Below the pieces are notes generated by a model that did not search any database, had not been told where the DNA came from, and saw nothing but the letters and a program-made list of their open reading frames with translations. This document shows positions 16,977 through 24,660 of a DNA stretch of 64,000 nucleotides, piece after piece. The position numbers and the translations under genes were made by a program. The stretch spans positions 248,001-312,000 of the forward strand of contig CALUNL010000002.1 of the NCBI GenBank assembly GCA_944322005.1. Direction: 5' to 3'. This stretch comes from an uncultured Alistipes sp. Its GTDB lineage: Bacteria; Bacteroidota; Bacteroidia; Bacteroidales; Rikenellaceae. Position 1 is the first letter of the stretch. Every line of letters starts with the position of its first letter.

Positions 16977-18257
16977 CGCAATGCGCGCCGCCGTTCCGGC
17001 GGCCTCGCCCATGGCCAGACAGGTCGACATGACGCGTGTGGCAGCCATTGCCTCATGCTCCATCGAGGCGTTGCGGCCGGCGACGAGCAGGCCCTCGACC
17101 CTCTCCGGTACGAGTGTCCGGTATGGTATGTCGTAGTCGCCCTTGCCGTAGATTAGCGTGCAGTCGCCGCCCTCCTCATGGTGAAGGTCAACCGGATAGC
17201 TTGCAACGGCTATGACGTCGTCGAAATGCCTTGCCTCCAGAAGGTCCTCCTTGGTGAGTGTGTACTTGCCGACGATGACGCGGCTCTCGCGGATGCCCGT
17301 GAACGGAGCGACAGTCTCAAGCCATGCGTGCTCGAATCCGGGGATGTAGGTCTGCAGGTATTTCACCACGTCGTACATCTGTCTGCGGCACTCGTGCTCG
17401 GCATGGGTGTAGCTTGCCGGGTCGGTGGAGTCGACCCCGCTGACGCGGGTCATGTTCACCCACACTTCGTCTTCTTTGATGCCGGTCATGAATATGGTAC
17501 GGTCGACGGTGATGTTGTAACCCTTGCTGCGTGCGTCGGCCAACTGCCTGCGCATGCCCACCATGGTGAAGTTGCCTTCGCGGAACTGTTCAGGAGGCAT
17601 TATGTCCATCGTGTATTCTCCGTAGTGGTTGACGACATTGTCGCGCACCTGCGCCATGTCGACGCCGCGCATCGAAAACATGAGCGTCGGCGGCTGCATG
17701 CGGCCCTTCTCGTCGCCCTTGCGGCACTCGACGCCGGCACGGAAGGCCACGTCGGCATCGCCCGTACAGTCGATGACTGTTTTCGCGAGAATCGCCTCTC
17801 GGCCCGCCTTGCTCTCGATGATTACGCCCTTGACGCGCCCCTCCTCGACGATTGCGTCAGATGCGAAGACATACATGAGCACCTCCACGCCGGCCTCGTC
17901 CATCATCTCCCACGCGACCCTTTTCACCTCCTCCGGGTCGACCATCGTAAGGCTTATGTGGAGCTTGCAGCGTTTGTGCCCGGTTGCGGCGTTGCGTGCG
18001 CGCAGCCTTTGGTAGAACTTCTCGGCAGAGCCCTTGATTATCTGGTTGCCGTTGTTGCCGAGGTATGCCAGAATCGGCAGGCCTATGGTGAGGTTTCCTC
18101 CCAGATAGCCGCGCGACTCGATGAGCATCACCTTGAGTTTGCCGTCCCTTGCGGCCGCTTCGGCCGCCATTATTCCCGCAGGGCCTCCGCCCACGACGAG
18201 AACGTCCACATCCGCACGCACCTTGATCTCGCGTGCCGGTTCATTGATGGTTTTCAT
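16893..18257 (-). CDS. FAD-dependent oxidoreductase, paralogue 2
   Basis: A 454-residue paralogue of its two neighbours. The FAD-binding loop is GGGPAG at about 23-28, followed by ESRGYLGGN, and DCTGDADVAFRAG is present. It is a mosaic: the first 66 or so residues are encoded by DNA identical to paralogue 3, the last 25 or so residues are again identical to paralogue 3, and the middle (such as DNVVNHYGEY and MPPEQFREG) resembles paralogue 1. Spacers of 36 and 37 bases separate it from its neighbours. Its partner subunits and substrate are unknown. Confidence 0.88.
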   Translation of the reverse strand: MKTINEPAREIKVRADVDVLVVGGGPAGIMAAEAAARDGKLKVMLIESRGYLGGNLTIGLPILAYLGNNGNQIIKGSAEKFYQRLRARNAATGHKRCKLHISLTMVDPEEVKRVAWEMMDEAGVEVLMYVFASDAIVEEGRVKGVIIESKAGREAILAKTVIDCTGDADVAFRAGVECRKGDEKGRMQPPTLMFSMRGVDMAQVRDNVVNHYGEYTMDIMPPEQFREGNFTMVGMRRQLADARSKGYNITVDRTIFMTGIKEDEVWVNMTRVSGVDSTDPASYTHAEHECRRQMYDVVKYLQTYIPGFEHAWLETVAPFTGIRESRVIVGKYTLTKEDLLEARHFDDVIAVASYPVDLHHEEGGDCTLIYGKGDYDIPYRTLVPERVEGLLVAGRNASMEHEAMAATRVMSTCLAMGEAAGTAARIALEDGVDPSKVDVKRVQKALLENGAYLG

Positions 18258-18278
18258 AATATGGTTTTGTTTCAGGTT
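18058..18278. repeat. 221-bp exact repeat, copy at the 5' end of oxidoreductase 2
   Basis: Identical base for base to 19459-19679. It covers the leader spacer and the codons for the N-terminal FAD-binding region. Confidence 0.92.
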
Positions 18279-18377
18279 GTCTGATTACGTTTTCTATCCG
18301 AGGTATGCCCCGTTTTCCAGCAGCGCCTTCTGCACCCTCTTCACGTCGACCTTCGACGGGTCGACACCATCCTCGAG
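18278..18377. repeat. 100-bp exact repeat, copy at the 3' end of oxidoreductase 3
   Basis: Identical to 16877-16976. It abuts the 221-bp repeat, so 18058-18377 is a 320-bp stretch whose two parts each have a perfect copy 1401 bases away. Confidence 0.9.
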
Positions 18378-19658
18378 AGCTATACGCGCCGCCGTTCCGG
18401 CAGCCTCGCCCAGTGCCATGCATGTCGACATGACGCGTGTGGCGGCCATCGCCTCGTGGTTCATCGACGAGCAGCGTCCGGCAACCAGCAGCCCCTCGAC
18501 ATTCGCCGGTACGAGCGTGCCGTAAGGTATCTGGTAGGCGTCGTCGCAGAATATCATCGTGCAGTCGCCTCCCTCGGCGTGGTGTATGTCGACCGGATAG
18601 CCTCCGACGGCTATCGCGTCGTCGAAATGCCTGCCCTGGAGTATGTCCTCTGCCGTGAAGACGTACTTGCCTACGATGACGCGGCTCTCGCGGATGCCCG
18701 TAAAGGCTGCGCTGCGCACCATGTATGCCTTTTCGAATCCGGGTACGAAACGGCGCAGGTACTCCGTGACTGAGTATATCTGCTTGCGTGCGTCGTGCTC
18801 GCCGCGCGTGTAGCTCGAAGGGTCGGTAGGGTCAACTCCGTTCACGCGGGTCATGTTCACCCATATCTCGTCGTCGGCAAGGCCCGTAATGAGAATGGTG
18901 CGGTCGACAGGTATGTCGATTCCGGCCTTGCGTGCCTCGTTTATGCGTCCGCGAAGTCCCACGGTGATGAACTTGCCCTTGCGGAACTGCTCGTGCGGCA
19001 TCACGTCCATGTCGAACTTCTCCGGCTCCTCCGTGATGGCGTCGCGCAGGCGCTGCACGTCCACTCCCTTGAGGCAGTACATGAGCGTCGGCGGCTGCAT
19101 TCCGCCCTTCTCGTCGCCCTTGTGGCACTCCACGCCGGCACGGAAGGCGACGTCGCCGTCACCCGTACAGTCGATGACCGTCTTCGCGAGAATGGCCTCG
19201 CGTCCGGCCTTGCTTTCGATGATTACGCCCTTGATGCGTCCATCCTCGACGATGGCGTCCGTCGCGAATACGTACATCAGTACCTCCACGCCGGCCTCGT
19301 CCAGCATCTGCCAGGCCACGGTCTTCGCCTCGTCGGGGTCGATGATGGTAAGGCTCATGTGGAGCTTGCACGGTTTGTGCTCCGAGGCGGCGTTGCGTGC
19401 ACGCAGCCTCTGGTAGAACTTCTCGGCCGAACCCTTTACGACCTGGTTGCCCTTAGGTCCGAGGTATGCCAGAATCGGCAGGCCTATGGTGAGGTTTCCT
19501 CCCAGATAGCCGCGCGACTCGATGAGCATCACCTTGAGTTTGCCGTCCCTTGCGGCCGCTTCGGCCGCCATTATTCCCGCAGGGCCTCCGCCCACGACGA
19601 GAACGTCCACATCCGCACGCACCTTGATCTCGCGTGCCGGTTCATTGATGGTTTTCAT
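18294..19658 (-). CDS. FAD-dependent oxidoreductase, paralogue 3
   Basis: The first of the three oxidoreductases to be transcribed, again 454 residues, with GGGPAG at about 23-28 and DCTGDGDVAFRAG near 150. Its middle is the most divergent (LRDAITEEPEKFDMDVMPHEQF, then VGLRGRINEARKAG), which suggests a different substrate or partner from paralogues 1 and 2. It starts 25 bases after the MFS transporter gene stops. The N- and C-terminal ends are identical to paralogue 2 at the DNA level. No membrane segment is seen. Confidence 0.88.
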   Translation of the reverse strand: MKTINEPAREIKVRADVDVLVVGGGPAGIMAAEAAARDGKLKVMLIESRGYLGGNLTIGLPILAYLGPKGNQVVKGSAEKFYQRLRARNAASEHKPCKLHMSLTIIDPDEAKTVAWQMLDEAGVEVLMYVFATDAIVEDGRIKGVIIESKAGREAILAKTVIDCTGDGDVAFRAGVECHKGDEKGGMQPPTLMYCLKGVDVQRLRDAITEEPEKFDMDVMPHEQFRKGKFITVGLRGRINEARKAGIDIPVDRTILITGLADDEIWVNMTRVNGVDPTDPSSYTRGEHDARKQIYSVTEYLRRFVPGFEKAYMVRSAAFTGIRESRVIVGKYVFTAEDILQGRHFDDAIAVGGYPVDIHHAEGGDCTMIFCDDAYQIPYGTLVPANVEGLLVAGRCSSMNHEAMAATRVMSTCMALGEAAGTAARIALEDGVDPSKVDVKRVQKALLENGAYLG

Positions 19659-19679
19659 AATATGGTTTTGTTTCAGGTT
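19459..19679. repeat. 221-bp exact repeat, copy at the 5' end of oxidoreductase 3
   Basis: Identical to 18058-18278. The match stops inside the leader, where the upstream gene becomes the MFS transporter. Confidence 0.92.
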
Positions 19680-19683
19680 TGTT

Positions 19684-20985
19684 CTATTGTTTTATGTCTG
19701 CTCCCTTCGGGGTCTCCGGGCGTACGCCCTTCCAGAGTATGAGTGCGGAGAAGAGGTGCAGTGTGCCCATCACGGCGAAGAGCGCATACCAGGCCTCCGG
19801 CGGTATCGAGCCCACGAACTGGTTGAAGACCACGCTTCCGAGCGCACCGGCGCCGCAGCATATTCCCATTACGCTGGCCACGTTGCTGATAGGGAAGGTC
19901 TCGGCCAGGACCACCGGCAGCGTGTAGAGCCAGCTCAGGCACATGACGGCCACGATGCTGAATACGGCTATCACGAGTCCCACCCTCCATGCGAACGGCA
20001 GCGCGGCCGATTCTCCTATGTAGGGAACCGTGGCACACAGCGGTGCCGCTATGACTGTCCAGAAGAGCATCCTCTTGCGGGCCGAGAGGGCCGTGCGCCC
20101 GCGGCTTATCATGGAGTCGGACCATGCCGAGGTGAGTATTCCGCCTATGGCGCCCACGAGGAACGGTATTCCTCCTATCCACTGTATCATGTTGAGGGTC
20201 TGTTCGTGCGACAGGTTCTGCGCCTCGCCCATTCCGCGCAGGTATCCGGGCAGCCAGAAGCAGCAGAAGTACCATACGGGGTCGCTGATGAGGCGGATGA
20301 GGAATGCGCTGTGGAGCGTGCGTGTCTTGAGCAGCCCCTTGAGGGTGAAGCTCTTCTTTTCCGTTCCGTCGTCACTCTTCGTGTCGGCCTCTATCGTGCG
20401 TGCAAGCACCTCCTGCGGCGGGGTCTTGTAGATGAATACCCACATCAGCGCTATGGCCAGGCCGATGTAGCCGGCAATCAGGAAGACATCCTGCCAGTTG
20501 TCCAGATGGCGCATCAGCCATGCGATGACCAGCGGTGCTATGACGGCTCCGAACGAGCCTCCTATGGTGCATAGACTGTTTGCCGTCGCCCTCTGGCGCT
20601 TCTCGAACCACAGCGTCACGGCAACCAGCTGTCCGGCGAATATCGTAGGTTCGGCCAGTCCGAGTATTCCGCGGCAGATGGTGAAGAGCTCCACGTTGTG
20701 CGAGAGACCGCCGCCGATGCAGGCCAGCGACCAGGTTATGATGCCCGCGAGCATCACGCGCTTCGGGCCGAACCTGTCCACGAGCATTCCCGAGATCGGG
20801 TACATGATGGCGTAGCAGATGAGGAATACGTTCACTATCCATGCATAGTGCAGGTCGTCGATGGCGTAATGGTCGAGTATTTCGGGTTTCAGTATCGACA
20901 GCAGCTGTCGGTCGAGGTAGTTGCAGATTATGGCGATGAACATGGTTGCCACAATCACCCATTTTCTTTTTCCGGGGTTCATCAT
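19684..20985 (-). CDS. MFS transporter, ACS (anion:cation symporter, ExuT-like) type
   Basis: This 433-residue protein has about twelve membrane helices. NYLDRQLLSILKPEI in the first helix and DRFGPKRVMLAG after helix 2 are typical of the ACS group that imports hexuronates, glucarate and other organic anions. It lies 44 bases downstream of the FGGY kinase gene and 25 before oxidoreductase 3, so it is likely to import the substrate of this operon, probably an acidic sugar. The ATG at 20982 is an equally good start. Confidence 0.88.
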   Translation of the reverse strand: MMNPGKRKWVIVATMFIAIICNYLDRQLLSILKPEILDHYAIDDLHYAWIVNVFLICYAIMYPISGMLVDRFGPKRVMLAGIITWSLACIGGGLSHNVELFTICRGILGLAEPTIFAGQLVAVTLWFEKRQRATANSLCTIGGSFGAVIAPLVIAWLMRHLDNWQDVFLIAGYIGLAIALMWVFIYKTPPQEVLARTIEADTKSDDGTEKKSFTLKGLLKTRTLHSAFLIRLISDPVWYFCCFWLPGYLRGMGEAQNLSHEQTLNMIQWIGGIPFLVGAIGGILTSAWSDSMISRGRTALSARKRMLFWTVIAAPLCATVPYIGESAALPFAWRVGLVIAVFSIVAVMCLSWLYTLPVVLAETFPISNVASVMGICCGAGALGSVVFNQFVGSIPPEAWYALFAVMGTLHLFSALILWKGVRPETPKGADIKQ

Positions 20986-21029
20986 ACGGTTTGTCAGGTT
21001 TTAGGTTTTATGGTTTTTTGCAGTTTGTG

Positions 21030-22706
21030 TCACTCTGCGGGTTCGGTCAGGCTGCACGTGAAGGCGTCGGCGGCGCGGTACAGCGCGTAGCGGCGGCCGA
21101 AGTGCCCGGCCTTGGAGCCGTCGGGCTCGTACGTACGTATTGTAGGACGGCACATAACCCTCTGTGCGCTCTCGATGTCGGGATATATGCCCCCGACGAC
21201 CGATGCGCAGATGGCCGATCCGAGTGCGGCGGCCTGTTTGCACGACGATACCTCTATGCGCTTGCCCGTCGCGTCGGCCAGCATCTGCATCACGAACGGC
21301 GACTTCTGCGATATGCCTCCGATGCCGATCAGGCTCTGAAGCCGCAGGCCGTTGCCTTCGAGGTGTTCGAATATAGCCCTGAATGCGAATGCCGTCGATT
21401 CGACCAGCGCGTAATAGAGTTCCGGAGCCGACGACGAGAGGCGCAGCCCCATAAGCGAGCCCCACAGCCTCTGGTTCGGTGCCGGCGAGCGGCGTCCGTT
21501 GAGCCAGTCGGTGGCGAACGGCGCATCCTCGCGCAGCGGCAGTGCCGCGGCATCCTCGGCCAGGGTGCGGAGAATGTCATCCCCGGTCTCCTTTATGAGA
21601 CGCTCGCGCTGCTGCGGTGTCAGAGACTCGTCGCGCGCGAGTATCCTTTCTGTGGGATAGGAGAGTATCCGCCGGAACCATGCGAAGACATCGCCGAAGG
21701 CCGACAGCCCCACCTCGAATCCCACCAGGCCCGGCAGAATTCCGCTCTCGACCTGTCCGAAGACCCCGTCTATCACCCTGCCTCCGAGCTCCTGCGGCGG
21801 CATTACGGCCATCACTCCGGCCGACGTACCGAGATTCATGACCCCGCGTCCGCAGGCAACTCCGGCTCCTATCGCTCCCTGGTGCGAGTCGACGTTGCCC
21901 GTTCCCACGACGACGTCGGCGCCGAGTCCCAGGCGCGAAGCCCACTCTGCGGAGAGATGTCCGTATGGCTTGTCGCATGTATATCCGTCCGGGCGGAGCG
22001 TGTCGAGTATCGGCAGCAGCACCGGGTCTATCCTCTCGAAAAACTCGCGCGGAGGGAAGCCTCCCCACTCACGCGACCAGAACATCTTCTGTGCGGCGCA
22101 GCAGTGCCCCATCCTCGCCTTCGACGGGTCGTCGTTGCCGGTCAGCACCGCCGGAATCCAGTCGCATGCCTCGACAACCGTATATGCGTCGCGGCGCAGC
22201 CCCTCGTCCGAGCGCAGCAGGTGAAGCACCTTCGACCAGAAGCACTCCGAAGAGTAGTGGTTGCCGGTGAACTTCGAGTAGTTCGTCGCGCTCTCCGCGC
22301 AGGCGCGGCTTATCTCCGCCGCCTCCTTCTCGCCGGTGTGGTCTTTCCACAGGACGAACATGGCGTCGGGATTCTCCGCATAGCGCTCCTGCAGCGACAG
22401 CGGCTTCAGCCGGCTGTCGGCCAGGCACGGTGTGCTGGCCGTGAAGTCGAGCGATATGGCGCATACCTGCGGCGCGATGTCGCGCCGTTGGTCGAGAAGC
22501 CTTACGAGGACGGTTTCGAGCGCTTCGAGATAATCTTTCGGATGTTGCCGGAACTGCATCCTTTCGGGATCGCAGTAGAGACCTTCTCCCCATCGGGCGT
22601 AGTTGCAGACCGATTCGGCGGCCTGTTCGCCGGTTGCGGCATCGACGAGCACGGCGCGTACGGAATCCGAGCCGAAATCGAGCCCTATGACATATGATCT
22701 GGCCAT
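21030..22706 (-). CDS. FGGY-family carbohydrate kinase, ribulokinase (AraB)-like
   Basis: The 558-residue protein phosphorylates a sugar or polyol with ATP. It follows the E. coli AraB layout closely: YVIGLDFGSDSVRAVLVD at the N terminus, ENPDAMFVLWKDHT near 115, WGGFPP, NLGTSAG, and DWLNGRRSPAPNQRL in the second domain. Length also fits ribulokinase rather than the shorter xylulokinases. No araA or araD isomerase or epimerase lies nearby, so the natural substrate may be another ketose. It is the first gene of the operon and has a good promoter 27 bases upstream. Confidence 0.9.
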   Translation of the reverse strand: MARSYVIGLDFGSDSVRAVLVDAATGEQAAESVCNYARWGEGLYCDPERMQFRQHPKDYLEALETVLVRLLDQRRDIAPQVCAISLDFTASTPCLADSRLKPLSLQERYAENPDAMFVLWKDHTGEKEAAEISRACAESATNYSKFTGNHYSSECFWSKVLHLLRSDEGLRRDAYTVVEACDWIPAVLTGNDDPSKARMGHCCAAQKMFWSREWGGFPPREFFERIDPVLLPILDTLRPDGYTCDKPYGHLSAEWASRLGLGADVVVGTGNVDSHQGAIGAGVACGRGVMNLGTSAGVMAVMPPQELGGRVIDGVFGQVESGILPGLVGFEVGLSAFGDVFAWFRRILSYPTERILARDESLTPQQRERLIKETGDDILRTLAEDAAALPLREDAPFATDWLNGRRSPAPNQRLWGSLMGLRLSSSAPELYYALVESTAFAFRAIFEHLEGNGLRLQSLIGIGGISQKSPFVMQMLADATGKRIEVSSCKQAAALGSAICASVVGGIYPDIESAQRVMCRPTIRTYEPDGSKAGHFGRRYALYRAADAFTCSLTEPAE

Positions 22707-22732
22707 TGTGCAGACTGGTTTTCTTCAACAAA

Positions 22733-22763
22733 CAAATTTATGCAGAAAAGTTGTAAAAACCAA
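22733..22763 (-). promoter_or_regulatory. Promoter of the kinase-transporter-oxidoreductase operon
   Basis: On the minus strand, TTG at 22763-22761, 20 bases, then TAAATTTG at 22740-22733: a good match to the Bacteroidota consensus. Predicted transcription start about 23 bases before the ATG at 22706. The surrounding DNA is A-rich on the plus strand. Confidence 0.7.
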
Positions 22764-22870
22764 CAAAAAACAGAAAAAAGCACAACGCGATTGCCGCATG
22801 TCCGAAAGAAACCGAAAGCCGGCTGTTGCGATATGTTGCCTATAAGTTCCTAATGATATCTGTACATGAT

Positions 22871-22911
22871 ATACGGGCGGATTGGGACATAAGGTTCCAA
22901 TCCGCCCGTAT
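22871..22911 (-). terminator. Strong hairpin after the phosphoesterase gene, likely terminator
   Basis: A perfect 15-bp stem (22871-22885 with 22897-22911) around an 11-base loop, 24 bases past the stop at 22936. The U tract is poor on both strands, so termination efficiency is uncertain. Confidence 0.6.
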
Positions 22912-22935
22912 CGCGTCAGTATACGGCGGGTGCCG

Positions 22936-24618
22936 TTATCTCATGGTCTTCGAGAACTCCTTCGGACGAACCATTGTCTCGTGGTATTCATTGCCGAAAG
23001 AGTCGGTGACGGTGATCTCGAGCGTGGTGTCCGGGGCCGATGCCTGTACGAGGAACATGTGCGGACTCGTGTCCTTGCCGTATGACTTCGGGAACGAGCG
23101 GCGCCACAGGCTCTTCGGGATATAGTACGATATGGTGTACTGCGGGTTCTCGAGCATCTTGCGAACCACCGGAATCTCCTTGCCGTTCTCCTTCACCGAG
23201 ATCTTCCATGTAGGCTCCCATGCCCATACGTGGATATATACCTGGTTGTCGGACGCCTCGCTGAAGTCGGTGCGCTTCGGATAGTGGCTGACGAATACCT
23301 TCGTCTCGTCGCAGGAGCGGTAGTAGTCGCGTACGGAGTTGATGTCGAATGTGCGGAACTGCTTTCCGGCACCGTCATCGGCCGAAACAAAGTACCACTC
23401 CATCTGTTTGCCGTCGAGCGTGAAGACCTCGAATCCGGCAGGGCCTCCGTCAGGGCCGAGGTGCAGGCCGCCGTGCGAGCCGGTGAACCACCATGCGCCG
23501 CATGCGGCTGCTATGTTGTGGTCGGTGATGTTGGATATCTCGCCCGTACCCTTGCAGAAGAGGTTCTTGTGGGTATGACCCGTCAGGAAGTGCACGTTGC
23601 TGAACTCCTTCAGAACATCGGTCAGTTTCTGGGCCTTCTCCGGAGATACGAAACGTGTCACGATAGCCTCCGAGAGTCCCTTGTAGCGGAATACAGGGCA
23701 GTGCATGCCGATTACGATCGGTGTGTTCTTGTCGGTGACGTACGAGAGGTCCTTCCTGAGCCAATCGAGCTGTTCGTCGGAGACATAGTGGTCGTAGTTG
23801 CGGCGTCCGGCAATATTCTTTCCCTTTTTGCCGCCGGCCTCGTTCTTGTAGACGATGTTGTCGAGCATCACGTAGTGGACGTCACCGATATTGAACGAGT
23901 AGTAGGTCGGTCCGAATACCTTGCGGTATGCACGGGTGGCATTGAAGTCGGTGTTCTCGTCGTTGGGCGTGGCTCCGTCGTTGTCGTGGTTTCCCATCGA
24001 GTGGAACACCTGCGTCGGATATCCGTTCTCGTCGAGCGTGCGGCGGAAGTCGCCTATGTCGAACAGGTAGTCGTACCAGAAGAGGTCGAAACTGCTGTCT
24101 CCCATGCAGACCGTGTAGACCGGTATGCCCTGCGAGCGGTACTTCTCCACCTCCTCGCGTATTCGCGGCAGGCAAACCTGCCTGAACTGGCGGATGTCGT
24201 CGTACTGGTTGGCCAGGTGGATGTCGGTCACGGCGATTATGGCATGACGGCGGTTGTCGGTCGCCTTCAGGTTGAAGTCGTGACGCTCGACCTCCTCGGC
24301 CGGAGCGGTCAGGTTGGCCCAGTATTGCGGCACCGCATCCTCGGCCTGCGCCTCATATCCCGAAGGGATGGTTATGAAGACATTGCCGTTGCGCTTCTCC
24401 GAGTTGAGGTAGTAGCGTCCGGCCTTGTCGGTTGTGGTGACCTCGTAGCCGTCCGATACGACCACGCCGGCAAGCGGTTTGCCGTCGGCCTCGACGATGC
24501 CCTTTACGGTTGCGCCCTTCCTGTCCTTTACGGGACGCTGCGAAACGAATGTACTTTGTGCCGTAGCCGCCGAGAATATCATCATTGCGGCCAACAGCGA
24601 AAGAGTGAGTCTTTTCAT
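22936..24618 (-). CDS. Secreted calcineurin-like phosphoesterase with N- and C-terminal beta domains
   Basis: The 560-residue protein has a signal peptide (about 1-20, ending ATAQ), an N-terminal carboxypeptidase-regulatory-like beta domain (35-90), the metallophosphoesterase core, and a C-terminal beta domain, an arrangement common in Bacteroidota. Metal-binding motifs are TDIH at 131-134, MGDSS at 172-176, GNHD at 209-212, GMHCP and GHTH. It acts outside the inner membrane on an unknown phosphoester. It lies 42 bases downstream of the RelA-type gene, so it may be the last gene of the long leuS transcript. Confidence 0.92.
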   Translation of the reverse strand: MKRLTLSLLAAMMIFSAATAQSTFVSQRPVKDRKGATVKGIVEADGKPLAGVVVSDGYEVTTTDKAGRYYLNSEKRNGNVFITIPSGYEAQAEDAVPQYWANLTAPAEEVERHDFNLKATDNRRHAIIAVTDIHLANQYDDIRQFRQVCLPRIREEVEKYRSQGIPVYTVCMGDSSFDLFWYDYLFDIGDFRRTLDENGYPTQVFHSMGNHDNDGATPNDENTDFNATRAYRKVFGPTYYSFNIGDVHYVMLDNIVYKNEAGGKKGKNIAGRRNYDHYVSDEQLDWLRKDLSYVTDKNTPIVIGMHCPVFRYKGLSEAIVTRFVSPEKAQKLTDVLKEFSNVHFLTGHTHKNLFCKGTGEISNITDHNIAAACGAWWFTGSHGGLHLGPDGGPAGFEVFTLDGKQMEWYFVSADDGAGKQFRTFDINSVRDYYRSCDETKVFVSHYPKRTDFSEASDNQVYIHVWAWEPTWKISVKENGKEIPVVRKMLENPQYTISYYIPKSLWRRSFPKSYGKDTSPHMFLVQASAPDTTLEITVTDSFGNEYHETMVRPKEFSKTMR

Positions 24619-24660
24619 GGTTTAAGATCTTTAGGTTTTATGAAGTTTTCCGTATATGTG

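Noticed and set aside
15491-19658. The oxidoreductase row as a composite transposon or mobile element
   Set aside because: No transposase, integrase or terminal inverted repeats are present; the repeats are in-frame gene segments with the period of the genes.
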